64,000 nt of DNA from Microvirga aerophila (lineage in GTDB: Bacteria; Pseudomonadota; Alphaproteobacteria; Rhizobiales; Beijerinckiaceae), in NCBI RefSeq assembly GCF_003332305.1, contig NZ_QOIO01000030.1:1-64000 (forward strand), read 5' to 3'. The position numbers were made by a program, and so were the translations under genes. The notes beneath the pieces were generated by a model. That model was not told the origin of the DNA, did not search any database, and was given only the letters and a program-made list of their open reading frames with translations. Positions 33,535 to 43,165 of the stretch are shown here, one piece after another (position 1 is the stretch's first letter; every line of letters starts with the position of its first letter).

Positions 33535-34491
33535 ATGCAGAAATTCGATGAAAGCATAACGTCGCTTAATCGCTCAGTGGAGTTGTCCTGGCTGCAGGAC
33601 TTCTGCGTGCTCACTGAAACCCGCAACTTTTCCCGGTCGGCCGAACAACGTAATATGACGCAACCGGCCTTCAGCCGCCGCATCCGCAGCCTGGAGGAGT
33701 GGCTCGGCGTCGACCTTTTCGATCGCAGCGCGCAGCCCATCTCCCTGACACCAGCAGGGCGCGTCTTCCTGCCCATTGCAGAGGAAACCCTTCGCCATCT
33801 CGCGGCTGGCCGGGCGGCGGCACGCGCCGCCAAGAACGCCGAGGCAGCCACCCTGAGTTTCGCCACCACCCAAGTCCTGTCACTGACTTTCTTTCCTGAC
33901 TGGCTGCGCCGCGTGGAGGCGCGAGTCGAGCTCGGCCCCATCCAGCAAAGCATCAATACACGCCTCGCCTGCGAGGAGATGATCCAGCAAGGCCAGGTGC
34001 AGATTCTCGTCTGTCACGCCAATCCGGGCGTGATCACGAGGCTGAGCTCGACGAATTTTGAGGAACTTGTGATAGGACGCGATCGCCTGATCCCAGTCTC
34101 GTCTCAAGGGCCGGACAAGGAGGCCCGGTATTCACTTTTCGACAGGTCGGCGAAAGAACTGCCCTTTCTCACCTACAGCGCCGCCTCCGGCTTCGGCCGG
34201 ATGATCCGCGCCCGGCTGGAAGAACTGGCTCCGCCTGTTCCGATGCGGGTCGTCTTCACCTCGCAGGCCGTGGTGCTGAAAAGGCTGGTGCTGGAAGGCC
34301 GAGGCATCGCCTGGCTGCCCGAGATTATCATCCGCCCCGAACTGGCAGCTGGCGCGCTGGTCCATGCCGGACCACCGGAGGCACAGATTCCGGTCGACAT
34401 CGTTGCGATCCGCCGCATCGGCCCCGATACGGCGGCGAGCGAAGCATTCTGGGACGAGATCCGCGCCATGGCCAAGGAAAAATACACCTAG
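33535..34491 (+). CDS. LysR-family transcriptional regulator
   Basis: The 318-residue product has an N-terminal winged helix-turn-helix (LQDFCVLTETRNFSRSAEQR, NMTQPAFSRRIRSLEEWLG) and a substrate-binding effector domain with LVCHANPGVITRL and SQAVVLKRLVLEGRGIAWLP. It is divergent from the GMC/lactonase operon and is the likely activator of it. A 97-bp MITE begins 7 bp after its stop codon. Alternative starts inside the first 15 codons are possible. Confidence 0.92.
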   Translation: MQKFDESITSLNRSVELSWLQDFCVLTETRNFSRSAEQRNMTQPAFSRRIRSLEEWLGVDLFDRSAQPISLTPAGRVFLPIAEETLRHLAAGRAAARAAKNAEAATLSFATTQVLSLTFFPDWLRRVEARVELGPIQQSINTRLACEEMIQQGQVQILVCHANPGVITRLSSTNFEELVIGRDRLIPVSSQGPDKEARYSLFDRSAKELPFLTYSAASGFGRMIRARLEELAPPVPMRVVFTSQAVVLKRLVLEGRGIAWLPEIIIRPELAAGALVHAGPPEAQIPVDIVAIRRIGPDTAASEAFWDEIRAMAKEKYT

Positions 34492-34498
34492 TCTTATA

Positions 34499-34595
34499 GA
34501 GACGGCTTGGGTGATCTTGAACTGTGCCGGAGCCTGGCTGGGCTATTCGATCCTATTCATGACTGCCGGTGTTTCAACTGCACCCAAGCCGGATC
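34499..34595 (-). mobile_element. 97-bp MITE, copy B
   Basis: The left end GAGACGGCTTGGGTG (34499-34513) is identical to that of copy A; the right end CACCCAAGCCGGATC differs in three bases. Length is 97 bp in both copies, and the interior matches copy A when reversed. Together the two copies flank the SMP-30/GMC/LysR block in inverted orientation. Confidence 0.8.
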
Positions 34596-34676
34596 AATAA
34601 TGCTGGCGCCGGTGTCTCTGTTTTCCTCAGGCCGCAATTTTGACGGTGAGCCGAATCCACCTCGCCGAAAAATACT

Positions 34677-36293
34677 CTAGGCGGACGCGTTTGCATCCTC
34701 CAGGATCATCGCGGCGCCCTTTTCGGCGATCATGATGACCGGCATGTTGATGTTGCCGCAGACCATCGTCGGCATGATCGACGCATCCACGATGCGGAGG
34801 CTGTGCACGTCACGCACGCGCAAGCGTTGATCGACGACGGCGTTTGGGCCGACGCCCATCTTGCAGCTGCCCGCGGCATGATGGGTCGACCGGCCATAGG
34901 TGCGGCAGAACTCCAGCAGGTCGTCATCGGACCGGATGACCGCACCGGGCAGCACTTCCTCCGACACGTAGTCCCGCATCGGCTCCGCTGCGACGATACG
35001 CCGAGCAATCCGAATGACACCGAGCAGGGTCGCGTGATCTCTGGGCGACTGGAAGAAGTTGAACCGGATTTCGGGTGCGACAGAAACGTCCGCCGACCTG
35101 ATCCGAACGCTGCCACGGCTCTCCGGCTGAAGAATGGATGTCGTCAGCGAGAAGGCTGGATAGTCGACTAGCCCGAACCCGGAATCACTGCGGCCGTTCC
35201 CGGCACGCGCCCAGCCAACCAGGGAAATGTGCCCGTCCGGAACAGGCCGCGCAGGATCAGAGCGTACATAGCCGGTGCAATAGGTGCCGTGAGTGGCGAT
35301 CGATCCCTGGCGCAACGCCAGGTATTGGAGGCCCATCGCCATGCGGCGCAAGGGGTTCCGCACCTGGTCGGTGATGGTGATCGCCCGCGTGCAGCGAAAC
35401 ACCATATTGACGCCGAAATGATCCTCCAGGTCCGCCCCGACCCCAGGCAGGTCTGCGATCACCTGGATGCCGTTGTCCTTCAGCAGCTGGGCCGGTCCCA
35501 GGCCTGATACCTGAAGCAGTTGCGGCGTGTTGAATGCCCCCGTGCAGACGATCACTTCCTTGCGGGCAGAGACGGTCGCCCGTCGCCCGCCGGCCTGATA
35601 CTCGATGCCAGTGGCAACGCCGCCCTTGATGATGAGGCGGGTCGCCAGCGCGTTCAGGATCACGCGCAGGTTCGGCCGCTTGCGGGCGGGTCGCAGATAG
35701 GCGGTGGCGCTGCTGCTTCTGCGCCCCTTGCGGATGGTCATCTGGGGAACGCCGAACCCGTCATGCCGGGTACTGGCATGGTCGGCAGTGCGTGCGAACC
35801 CGCAGGCCTCCGCCGCTTCGATGAAGGCAGTGCCCAGTTCGTGGTGCGGGCCATCCACCACGGCGATGGGGCCGCCCGCTCCGTGAAAAGGGCCCTCCCC
35901 GCGGATATTGTCCTCGCTTCGCTTGAAATACGGCAATACGTCGTCGTAGCCCCACCCGACATTGCCGCGCTCTCGCCAGCCGTCGTAATCCTCGCGCCGG
36001 CCTCGCATATAGACCATGCCGTTGATTGACCCGGTCCCGCCGAGCAGCTTGCCTCGCGGCTGGTAGCTGCGAGTCCCGCCAAGACCAGACTCCGGCTCAC
36101 TCTCGTAAGCCCAGTTCAGCAAGGGGCTGTTATAGAGCTTGCCGAATCCGAGCGGCGCCTCGACCCAGAACTGACCGTCCTCGCCACCCGCCTCGAGCAG
36201 TGCAACACTGTACTTGCCGCTTTCGCTGAGCCGTGCTGCAACGACACATCCCGCCGAACCTGCGCCGACCACGACGTAATCAAATTCCTGCAC
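34677..36293 (-). CDS. GMC-family FAD oxidoreductase (copy 2)
   Basis: The GTG at 36293 gives a product of 538 residues starting VQEFDYVVVGAGSAGCVVAA; GAAGG lies upstream. Signatures are KLLGGTGSINGMVYMRGR and GAFNTPQLLQVSGLGPA, with the catalytic histidine in RSTHHAAGSCKMGVGPN. It resembles choline dehydrogenase-like alcohol dehydrogenases and differs clearly from copy 1. It is the last gene of the ABC transporter operon (binding protein, permeases), 151 bp after the second permease, so it may oxidise the imported compound. Confidence 0.93.
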   Translation of the reverse strand: MQEFDYVVVGAGSAGCVVAARLSESGKYSVALLEAGGEDGQFWVEAPLGFGKLYNSPLLNWAYESEPESGLGGTRSYQPRGKLLGGTGSINGMVYMRGRREDYDGWRERGNVGWGYDDVLPYFKRSEDNIRGEGPFHGAGGPIAVVDGPHHELGTAFIEAAEACGFARTADHASTRHDGFGVPQMTIRKGRRSSSATAYLRPARKRPNLRVILNALATRLIIKGGVATGIEYQAGGRRATVSARKEVIVCTGAFNTPQLLQVSGLGPAQLLKDNGIQVIADLPGVGADLEDHFGVNMVFRCTRAITITDQVRNPLRRMAMGLQYLALRQGSIATHGTYCTGYVRSDPARPVPDGHISLVGWARAGNGRSDSGFGLVDYPAFSLTTSILQPESRGSVRIRSADVSVAPEIRFNFFQSPRDHATLLGVIRIARRIVAAEPMRDYVSEEVLPGAVIRSDDDLLEFCRTYGRSTHHAAGSCKMGVGPNAVVDQRLRVRDVHSLRIVDASIMPTMVCGNINMPVIMIAEKGAAMILEDANASA

Positions 36294-36444
36294 TATCGGA
36301 CCTTCAGAGTAGAGTGTATTGGCGCCGTTCCAGGTCGGGGGAGCTCCCCTTGCCGGCGGCCTGTGACTGACCGGCCAAAGCATCGGAGAGTTGCCCCAAG
36401 GAGCACGGGGCGATCTGTGCCAGGCTCGATTGAAGGGCTGGCGC

Positions 36445-37278
36445 TCAGCCCTTCAGCGCACCGACCGACAAGCCGGACACAAGCGGCTTCAGCATGAAGA
36501 ACACGAAGAGGACGGCCGGGATCAGGGAGAGCGATGCCATCGAAAAGGCAAGGCCCCAGAACGCACCTTCCTGCTTGACGAGTTGCCCCATGATGATTGG
36601 AAGCGTCTTCAGATCGTCCCGCGTGATCAGCATGTTGGCCAACGTGTACTCGTTCCAGGAGATGATGAACGAGTACACGGCAACGGCGGCAATCCCGGGC
36701 ATGGCGATGGGCCAGATGACGTGGCGAATGACCTGGAGCCGGTTTGCGCCATCGATGATGGCCGCCTCGTCCATCTCGACCGGGATCTGCCGGAAGTAGG
36801 CCCACAGCATCCAGATGCCGAAAGGCACGGTTACGGCCGACTGCCCCAGCGCCAGCGAGAAATAGCTGTCCAGCAAGCCGACGCGGGAAAAGACGATGTA
36901 GAAGCCAATGCCGAGGATCACGTCCGGCAGTGCGTAACAGAACAGCAGGAACTTGCTGGCGAACTCGAGCCCGAGCAGCTTTGCCCGCGTGAGCATATAG
37001 GCCGTATAGCTGGCGCACAGCACGGTGATCGCCGTGACCAGCAAGGCCGTGATGATGCTGTTCTTGGCGCCCGTCACCAGTTCTGTGACCTCGAAGAGCT
37101 GCCGGTAATTATCCAGGTTCCAATAACCGGGTAGCAGGGTCGGCGTCTGGCTCAGGATCTCGACTTCGGGCTTGAACGACGAGAATACCAGATAAGCCAC
37201 GGGCCCGGCCGTGAATAAAACGGCCAGGATCAGCGACCCGGCCAGCATCAACCGGTGCCCAAGGTTATTTTTGGTCAT
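36445..37278 (-). CDS. sugar-type ABC transporter permease (MalG-like)
   Basis: The 277-residue product has six hydrophobic segments and the ABC permease EAA loop EMDEAAIIDGANRLQVIRHV followed by IWPIAMPGIAAVAVYSF. It ends LSVGALKG, as MalG-like carbohydrate permeases usually do. Its start overlaps the stop of the upstream permease by one base (TGATG). It forms a heterodimer with the gene product of 37278-38162; the likely ATPase is encoded at 45521. Confidence 0.93.
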   Translation of the reverse strand: MTKNNLGHRLMLAGSLILAVLFTAGPVAYLVFSSFKPEVEILSQTPTLLPGYWNLDNYRQLFEVTELVTGAKNSIITALLVTAITVLCASYTAYMLTRAKLLGLEFASKFLLFCYALPDVILGIGFYIVFSRVGLLDSYFSLALGQSAVTVPFGIWMLWAYFRQIPVEMDEAAIIDGANRLQVIRHVIWPIAMPGIAAVAVYSFIISWNEYTLANMLITRDDLKTLPIIMGQLVKQEGAFWGLAFSMASLSLIPAVLFVFFMLKPLVSGLSVGALKG

Positions 37279-38162
37279 CAGCTCTGCTTTCCTGAACGTT
37301 CATAAAGCTTGAAGTGGATGAAAATCAGTCCACAGATCATCGCCAGCATCAGCGTGCCTGCAGCGCTGGCGGTGCCGAGATTAAAGTTCTCGAAGGCTTG
37401 CTTATAGATGTAGACTGCAACGTTCTCGGTCTTGCCGACCGGGCCGCCCGCTGTGACCAGCCAAGGCAGATCGAATTTGTTGAACATGAAGATCATGCGC
37501 AGGACGATAGCGACGAACAGCGCATCACGCATGCTCGGGAGAGTGACGTGGATGAATCGCTGGAAGACGTTCGCCCCGTCGATCTTGGCCGCTTCATACA
37601 GCTCGGCCGGAATGCTTTGCAGCCCGGCCAGCAGGATCAGCATGGAGAACGGCGCATAGTGCCACACCGCGCTCATGGTCAGCAACAACGAGGCGTAGTC
37701 GCTGCCGTACCAGTAGATATTGAACCCCATGGAGCGCAGCCAAACGGCGAACAGGCCGAAGGTGCTGCCGAACAGGAGTAGGAATAATAGGGCCGTGACC
37801 GGCCCCATCAGGAGATATGGAATGAAGATGACCGCTCGGGCGACGCTTCGCCCTAGGAACACTTCATTCAGCAGAAGCGCCAGCGCGAACCCGACGATGG
37901 TCTGCAGGATCACAGTTTCGAAGGCCCAGAGCAGGCCGAAGCGCACGCTGCTCCAGAACCGCGGTGAACGGAGGATTTCGATATAGTTCGCGAACCCTGC
38001 CGAGCCAACCGATTGGAAGAGCTCTTTGGTCTGGAAGCTGTTGGTGATCATGTACAGGCACGTTATCCCGAACAGGATCAGCAACGGGGCTAGCATGACG
38101 ATGGGCAGCACATGGTCCCCAATACGGACGGCACGCTTTCCCGGTGATGTGGCATCGACCAT
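37278..38162 (-). CDS. sugar-type ABC transporter permease (MalF-like)
   Basis: The 294-residue product has six hydrophobic segments and the EAA loop IPAELYEAAKIDGANVFQRF with IHVTLPSMRDALF. It belongs to the carbohydrate uptake family 1. It starts 9 bp after the solute-binding protein gene. This pair, the binding protein and the ATPase form one importer of an unknown carbohydrate or polyol. Confidence 0.93.
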   Translation of the reverse strand: MVDATSPGKRAVRIGDHVLPIVMLAPLLILFGITCLYMITNSFQTKELFQSVGSAGFANYIEILRSPRFWSSVRFGLLWAFETVILQTIVGFALALLLNEVFLGRSVARAVIFIPYLLMGPVTALLFLLLFGSTFGLFAVWLRSMGFNIYWYGSDYASLLLTMSAVWHYAPFSMLILLAGLQSIPAELYEAAKIDGANVFQRFIHVTLPSMRDALFVAIVLRMIFMFNKFDLPWLVTAGGPVGKTENVAVYIYKQAFENFNLGTASAAGTLMLAMICGLIFIHFKLYERSGKQS

Positions 38163-38171
38163 GATCTAGGC

Positions 38172-39542
38172 TCAGCTCTTTACGAAACGCGCCAGCTTTT
38201 CGTTCAGTGTGTTGATCACCTGATCGATCGGCTGCTTCTCAAGGACGTAGGCCAGAACGGCGTCATCCACCGCGAGGCTGCCCAGCGCGACGCTGGATTC
38301 AGGGATGACCACTCCGTTTGCATGCACATCCATCTTGCGGTTGACGATCTTGCTGCGACCGAAGCCTTTTGCCGCCTCCTTCAGGCTCGGTACGTACTGG
38401 GGCACCCGCTTATAGGACACGTGATCCCAGTAAGTGTCATCGTCGACCACCGAGGAGAGAACCGGCAGCTCCATCAGCGGCACCGTCTGGAGCATGCTGA
38501 TGTAGCGGCTGCGATCCTGCAGAAGCCAAGCGACAAATTTGGCAGCTTCCTTCTTGTTGGGCGAGTTCTTGAGGATCGTGAAGCCTTCGAGTGAGCCACG
38601 CGCGATCGCCTGTTCGGGCCATTCGGCGGCGGAGCGCGAAGGCAGCAGCTGCCATCCGGATACATCGAGCAGCTGCGGGAAGCCGGAGCCGTAGCCGCCA
38701 AAGGGCTGACCTAGGATTTCCGTCATGGTGCGCGGCTCGTAGATATGCAGACCGACCTTGCCGCTCTTGTAGCCGGTGCGAACGCCTGCATATTCCCACT
38801 CCACGGCGTCGGGCGGCGAGTACTCGCAAAGACGCCGCACGATCTCGAGCGTCTCCCTGAATACCGGCGTGTCGGCCGCCGGAGTGCGGTCCGGATTGTA
38901 AAGGTGACCGCCCAGGCCATAGAGGATAGAGACGAAGTCGTCGCCGATTTTGCCGGCGCGCTTAAGTCCCATCGCGATGCCCCAGCGGCCCTTGGAAGGC
39001 TCGGTCAGCGCCTTGGCGGCCGCGATGATGTCGTCCCAGCTCTTGAATGGCGCGGTAATGCCTTTCTCGGCCAGCCAATCCTGTCGATAGAACAGCCCCA
39101 GCACCTCAATCCAGGTCGGGACCAGGTAATCGTTGCCGTCTTGCAGGATGACACGGGCATTCGGGAACATGTCCTTGTCCCAGCCTATTTCCTTGATGAC
39201 GTCCGTCATGGGCTCCAAAAGATTGGAGGACATGAGCGCCCCATAGGCGAAAGGATCGCCATGAATCAGGTCCGGCGGCGAACCCGACTGAATTCCGGCC
39301 TGGACCTTGGGATAGGCATCGGTCCATGGAATGAACTCGGCGACAATTTCAACGCCCTTGTTCGTTTGGTTATATTGCTGGATGGCATCGATATACCATT
39401 TGCGCATCGGTGGATCACCGGCCTGGGTGTGCATGAGCCGAACCTTGCGTACGTCCTGCGCGCCGGCCGAGGAGATGGGAGCAGCCGCCGCGACGGCCAA
39501 TCCGCCCGTCATCTTCAGAAATGATCGCCTAGTGCTTGACAT
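38172..39542 (-). CDS. ABC transporter extracellular solute-binding protein
   Basis: This 456-residue family 1 solute-binding protein has a twin-arginine-like signal (TRRSFLKMTGGLAVAAAAPI) and a mature start near QDVRKVRL. Residues about 50-200 hold the first lobe, with LIHGDPFAYGALMSSNLLEP, and GRWGIAMGLKRAGKIGDDF is near the hinge. The ATG is preceded by GGAGGT on the minus strand. Its context with two GMC and other oxidoreductases points to a sugar, sugar alcohol or glycoside ligand, but this is inference. Confidence 0.92.
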   Translation of the reverse strand: MSSTRRSFLKMTGGLAVAAAAPISSAGAQDVRKVRLMHTQAGDPPMRKWYIDAIQQYNQTNKGVEIVAEFIPWTDAYPKVQAGIQSGSPPDLIHGDPFAYGALMSSNLLEPMTDVIKEIGWDKDMFPNARVILQDGNDYLVPTWIEVLGLFYRQDWLAEKGITAPFKSWDDIIAAAKALTEPSKGRWGIAMGLKRAGKIGDDFVSILYGLGGHLYNPDRTPAADTPVFRETLEIVRRLCEYSPPDAVEWEYAGVRTGYKSGKVGLHIYEPRTMTEILGQPFGGYGSGFPQLLDVSGWQLLPSRSAAEWPEQAIARGSLEGFTILKNSPNKKEAAKFVAWLLQDRSRYISMLQTVPLMELPVLSSVVDDDTYWDHVSYKRVPQYVPSLKEAAKGFGRSKIVNRKMDVHANGVVIPESSVALGSLAVDDAVLAYVLEKQPIDQVINTLNEKLARFVKS

Positions 39543-39952
39543 GTGTTACCTCCCGATTTGCGTCTTTGATTATACTGACTACCGCCGAACCCCTGTCTTC
39601 AGTGCCAGCGGCGTGACGATGGTGCTGTTTGCATCAAGTCCAGTCTTCGCTTCCGTGAGAGCGATACGTCAGGGTTTCCGGTGCATCCTTCCCGGTCGAG
39701 AACCATACTCATGGGATTTTCCGAAGGATAATGCCGTTTTGTGATCGGGCCATGCAGAATATGGTAGTGCTTCTATGCCATCTACTCCTCGGTCCCGCGT
39801 CTGGATCCATGGCCGGCGATACGCCAAGAAGCGGGCCAGACTCCTAGAGCCTCGGACCCAAACGTTGAATCGATTTTTAGGATAATCCGATGCTCTATCG
39901 TCTTTTCCTTACGCATTGATCGTTGCGCTATGTCACAGGTCGCAACCGGACC
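39543..39952. other. intergenic upstream of the ABC operon
   Basis: This 410-bp stretch should contain the promoter of the minus-strand ABC/GMC operon. I see no gene. The part near 39870-39915 (TCGATTTTTAGGATAATCCGA and on) resembles AT-rich dispersed sequences of this group, but I cannot define a promoter. Confidence 0.4.
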
Positions 39953-40651
39953 TTATAGGCGCGCGGAGCAAGAATCGTCGATGATCTCGCACCCCATCGC
40001 CTCCAGCGCTTCCGGGGTGTAAAGCGAGCGATCCCACGTTCCGGCAACGATCGCCTCTCTCGTGGCGATCTCCTTCTTCAGCTTTGCTCTTGCCCGATCA
40101 AGCACTTGTTCGGCATCGGCAGGCGAGATCACGATGACGCCGTCTGCGTCCCCGACAATGATGTCACCCGGATGCACGATCTGGCGGCCGCAGGAAACCG
40201 GCACGTTGATCTCGCCGGGGCCATTCTTGTAGGGGCCGTTCGGCTGAATGTGGCGCGCATAGCAGGGAAAGGTCATTTCGCGGATTGAGCCGAGATCGCG
40301 AACTGCGCCGTCGACGATCAGACCAGCGATGCCGCGGCGCTCTGCCCACATGATCATGTTCTCGCCGATCAAGGCGTTCGTGCTCTCGCCGCCGGCATCG
40401 ACGACGATGATGTCACCCGCCTCCGCCATGTCAATGGCACGGTTGAGTACGAGATTGTCGCCGGCCCGAGCGCGAACCGTAAACGCAGTACCCAGCATCG
40501 GCGCGTGGTTAAGCGGACGGATGCCTGCGTCCATGCACGCAAACCGGTTCATCTCGTCGCCTATATTGGCAACGGGCAGTCCTTCGAATTGGGCCACGAG
40601 TGCCTTGTCCGGACGGTTGATCTTGTTGAATATTCTAAAACCCACTGACAT
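39953..40651 (-). CDS. RraA-family aldolase-like protein
   Basis: The 232-residue product is of the RraA/HMG aldolase family. Visible are NIGDEMNRFACMDAGIRPLN, the conserved GDIIVVDAGG strand, ALIGENMIMWAERRGIAGLI and the VDGAVRDLGSIREM loop with the substrate arginine and metal aspartate. DIIVGDADGVIVIS follows. Members cleave 4-hydroxy-4-methyl-2-oxoglutarate or 4-carboxy-4-hydroxy-2-oxoadipate, or act as decarboxylases of oxo acids; some only bind RNase E. Here a catabolic aldolase role is more likely. It is divergent from the cyclase operon at 41074. Confidence 0.85.
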   Translation of the reverse strand: MSVGFRIFNKINRPDKALVAQFEGLPVANIGDEMNRFACMDAGIRPLNHAPMLGTAFTVRARAGDNLVLNRAIDMAEAGDIIVVDAGGESTNALIGENMIMWAERRGIAGLIVDGAVRDLGSIREMTFPCYARHIQPNGPYKNGPGEINVPVSCGRQIVHPGDIIVGDADGVIVISPADAEQVLDRARAKLKKEIATREAIVAGTWDRSLYTPEALEAMGCEIIDDSCSARL

Positions 40652-40795
40652 GAAATTCTCTCATATGGCGCAGATATGGCGGGTCCGCTGCTCACGTACC
40701 CGGTCAACTCACTCATAAAAGTCGCAACAATCCGACGCCAATGTTTGTTCAGAATAGAACTATGCGCCAACGTCATCCAGGCGCGACTCCTTGGC

Positions 40796-40893
40796 ACATC
40801 GTGTGGAAAAGTGGCTCCGGTTTTCCGCAGAGAACGATGCGCCCTCCCGGAGCATCGTGCGGAAACTTTCCCGGTTTTCCGCCAGAAGCGGAT
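40796..40893. repeat. REP-like palindromic repeats in the RraA/cyclase control region
   Basis: Two related units lie in tandem: CATCGTGTGGAAAAGTGGC continuing with CCGGTTTTCCGCAGAGAACG (40798-40838), and CATCGTGCGGAAACTTTCCC followed by GGTTTTCCGCC (40853-40882). Each can fold on GGAAAA/TTTTCC and CATCGT/ACGATG. Repeats of this type are dispersed in many alphaproteobacterial genomes. It is not a control element of a known kind. Confidence 0.6.
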
Positions 40894-41073
40894 CTCACTT
40901 TCGGGTCCGGGGCTCACGGGGCGAGTCTACAACAAAAGCGGCACTTGGGCGATAAGCAAATCACATCGGACAATCCGCATTTGGCATTGGCCCCCGGGCG
41001 GAGCGCGATGTACTACGCCTCCCATCAACCCAGCGGTTTTTCCGCCCAACAATACATGCGGCAGTGTTAGGTG

Positions 41074-42036
41074 ATGGGATCATTTCCAAAATTCAATGAG
41101 CTTCCTCGGGACGAGAAGGGCTTGCCCTTCGCCCGCGGTGTCTGGGGTGAGAATGATCAGATCGGGATGCTGAACAACATCAGCCCCAAAGCCACTGCGC
41201 GGGCGGCAGAGCTGGTGCGAAGCGGACGGCGCTTTAACCTGAACCTGCCCCTGCACCTTCCGCTTGGCACGCTGGGCTGCGGCGCACACCGGCGCCGGAA
41301 GGCGCCCAACCAGACGCTGATCAAGGATGACCATTCCGGCCTTCTCATCCGCGACGAGAAAATCGACGATTTCTACACGCAGGGTTCAACCCAATGGGAC
41401 GGGCTGACCCATGTGGGCGATCCCGGATACGGCTTTTACAATGGCGTATCCGACGCCGAAGTAACCCAGCGCGAGGGCACCAAGAACGGAATTGAGCACT
41501 ACGTACGCTTCGGGATCGCAACCCGCGGCGTGATCGTCGATCTGCCGGTGCTCTTCGCCCAGCAGGGTCGCGAGTGGTCGCCGCTCGGACGCTACGAGGT
41601 CAGCGCTGCGGAGCTGGCGCAATGCCTTGCCCATGCAGGGATCACGCTCGTTCCCGGTGACATTCTCCTGGTTCGGACAGGCTGGCTCGAGCTGTTTCTG
41701 AACCAATCGCAGGAGGGCCGCGAGCGCGTGTTCCGCGGCCGCGAGCATTCCGGCTTGTCCGGCGACCTGTCGATGTGGCAGTTCCTGTGGGACAACAGAG
41801 TCGCTGCGGTCGCCTGCGACAATCCCTCCGTCGAGATCCTGCCGTTCCAGGAAGGGCGGCCCAGCCTCCACCTCAGCATCGCCCGGCTCGGGCTTGTACT
41901 CGGCGAGTTGTTCGACCTGGACGAGTTGGCGGCGGAGAGCGCCGAGACCGGCCGGCTGACCTGCATGTTCGCTTCCATGCCGCTCAACCTGAGGGGCGGC
42001 GTCGGCTCTCCGGCGAATGCAATGGCCCTGAAGTGA
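41074..42036 (+). CDS. cyclase-family (kynurenine formamidase-like) hydrolase
   Basis: This 320-residue product is of the cyclase family (PF04199 type). The metal site, HxGTHxD in classic members, appears as TQWDGLTHVGDPGYGF near residue 110. Also present are RGVIVDLPVLFAQQG, LVPGDILLVRTGWLELF, AVACDNPSVEIL and HLSIARLGLVLGELFDLDEL. Members hydrolyse amides, lactones or cyclic imides; this subgroup is uncharacterised. GTG 41071 directly precedes the ATG at 41074. It is first in an operon with Gfo/Idh/MocA, HIBADH-like and flavin monooxygenase genes. A lactone made by the monooxygenase would be a logical substrate. Confidence 0.85.
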   Translation: MGSFPKFNELPRDEKGLPFARGVWGENDQIGMLNNISPKATARAAELVRSGRRFNLNLPLHLPLGTLGCGAHRRRKAPNQTLIKDDHSGLLIRDEKIDDFYTQGSTQWDGLTHVGDPGYGFYNGVSDAEVTQREGTKNGIEHYVRFGIATRGVIVDLPVLFAQQGREWSPLGRYEVSAAELAQCLAHAGITLVPGDILLVRTGWLELFLNQSQEGRERVFRGREHSGLSGDLSMWQFLWDNRVAAVACDNPSVEILPFQEGRPSLHLSIARLGLVLGELFDLDELAAESAETGRLTCMFASMPLNLRGGVGSPANAMALK

Positions 42037-42061
42037 GCGGTCCGCAACGAGGCTACGTCAC

Positions 42062-43108
42062 ATGACCATTCCACAGAAAGAGCAAAGCCGGACGGCCGAA
42101 AAAGTTCTGCGCGTCGGAATGGCGGGCTGCGGCTGGGTAAGCGAGCATCACCTGCGTGCCTGGAGCAATTTGGCCGGCCGGGCCAAGGTGATGTGTCTGG
42201 CCGATCCTGTGAAGGAGAAGGCGGCCGCCCGAGCGGCGCAATTCAATGTGCCGCGCTGTTTCGGGTCGCTCGAGGAGATGCTGGATAGCGGCGAGATCGA
42301 TGTGCTCGATGTCGCCACCCCACGGGAAACTCATGCGGCGGCAGTGCGGGCAGCGGCCGTCCGAGGCATCCCCGTCCTGTGTCAAAAACCTTTCGCACCA
42401 AACCTTGCCGAGGCCGAGGCGGTCCTGGAAGAAATCCGCGGCCGCACGCGTCTCATGATCCATGAGAATTGGCGTTTTCGGCCATACATCCGCCAGATGC
42501 GGGCCTGGATCGATCAGGGCCTGGTCGGCCAGGTTACCCAGTGCCAGTTCAACCTGCTGAATTCCGGTTTCGTCCCAGATGCCGAGGGCAAGTTGCCTGC
42601 CGTCTTGCGGCAGCCCTTCTTCGCCGACGTCCCCCGCATGCTAATGATGGAAATCCTGATCCATCACGTCGACGCGCTACGCTACCTGTTCGGCCCGCTC
42701 GAGCTCCTGGGTGCGTGGCTTGGGAAGTCAACCGCCGGGATCAGGGGCGATGATTCCGCTGCGGTCCTGATGCGTACGCAAAGCGACGCCCAGGCCGCCA
42801 TCGTCATGCAGGCGACCATGACGGCCGTTGGCCTGCCGACGCGCTCACCGGATCACTTCCAAATCTTCGGCACCGCCGGCACCATCGTTTTCAAAGATGG
42901 CCTGCTGCGTCTGCTGGGGCCGCACTCAAGGGAAATCACGTTCGATCTCGATGAGGCGTATCGCTCGTCCTATCGCGACGCTATCGCCCACTTCGTAGAT
43001 CGTCTGGCTGACGGGAAGGAGTTCGAGACCAACGCCGAGGATAACCTTGAGACGCTGCGGCTGGTCGAGGGCATCTATGCGAACGGCTTGTGCGAGTTCC
43101 AATCTTGA
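42062..43108 (+). CDS. Gfo/Idh/MocA-family oxidoreductase
   Basis: The 348-residue product has an N-terminal Rossmann domain (LRVGMAGCGWVSEHHLRAW, then VDVLDVATPRETHAAAVR). The family lysine is in VLCQKPFAPNLAEAEA, with Q in place of the usual E of EKP. The C-terminal beta-sheet domain has LMMEILIHHVDALRYLFGPL with the catalytic histidine. Members are NAD(P)-dependent dehydrogenases of sugars, inositols and sugar acids. It starts 25 bp after the cyclase gene. Confidence 0.9.
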   Translation: MTIPQKEQSRTAEKVLRVGMAGCGWVSEHHLRAWSNLAGRAKVMCLADPVKEKAAARAAQFNVPRCFGSLEEMLDSGEIDVLDVATPRETHAAAVRAAAVRGIPVLCQKPFAPNLAEAEAVLEEIRGRTRLMIHENWRFRPYIRQMRAWIDQGLVGQVTQCQFNLLNSGFVPDAEGKLPAVLRQPFFADVPRMLMMEILIHHVDALRYLFGPLELLGAWLGKSTAGIRGDDSAAVLMRTQSDAQAAIVMQATMTAVGLPTRSPDHFQIFGTAGTIVFKDGLLRLLGPHSREITFDLDEAYRSSYRDAIAHFVDRLADGKEFETNAEDNLETLRLVEGIYANGLCEFQS

Positions 43109-43165
43109 CGGCGTCCGTCCTTAATCACGCGCCGATATAGAAATCCTGCAGAAGGAAGAAAATTC

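Noticed and set aside
36293-37018. 241-codon minus-strand frame over the MalG-like permease
   Set aside because: It overlaps the permease in another frame on the same strand and contains no membrane segments or known motif.
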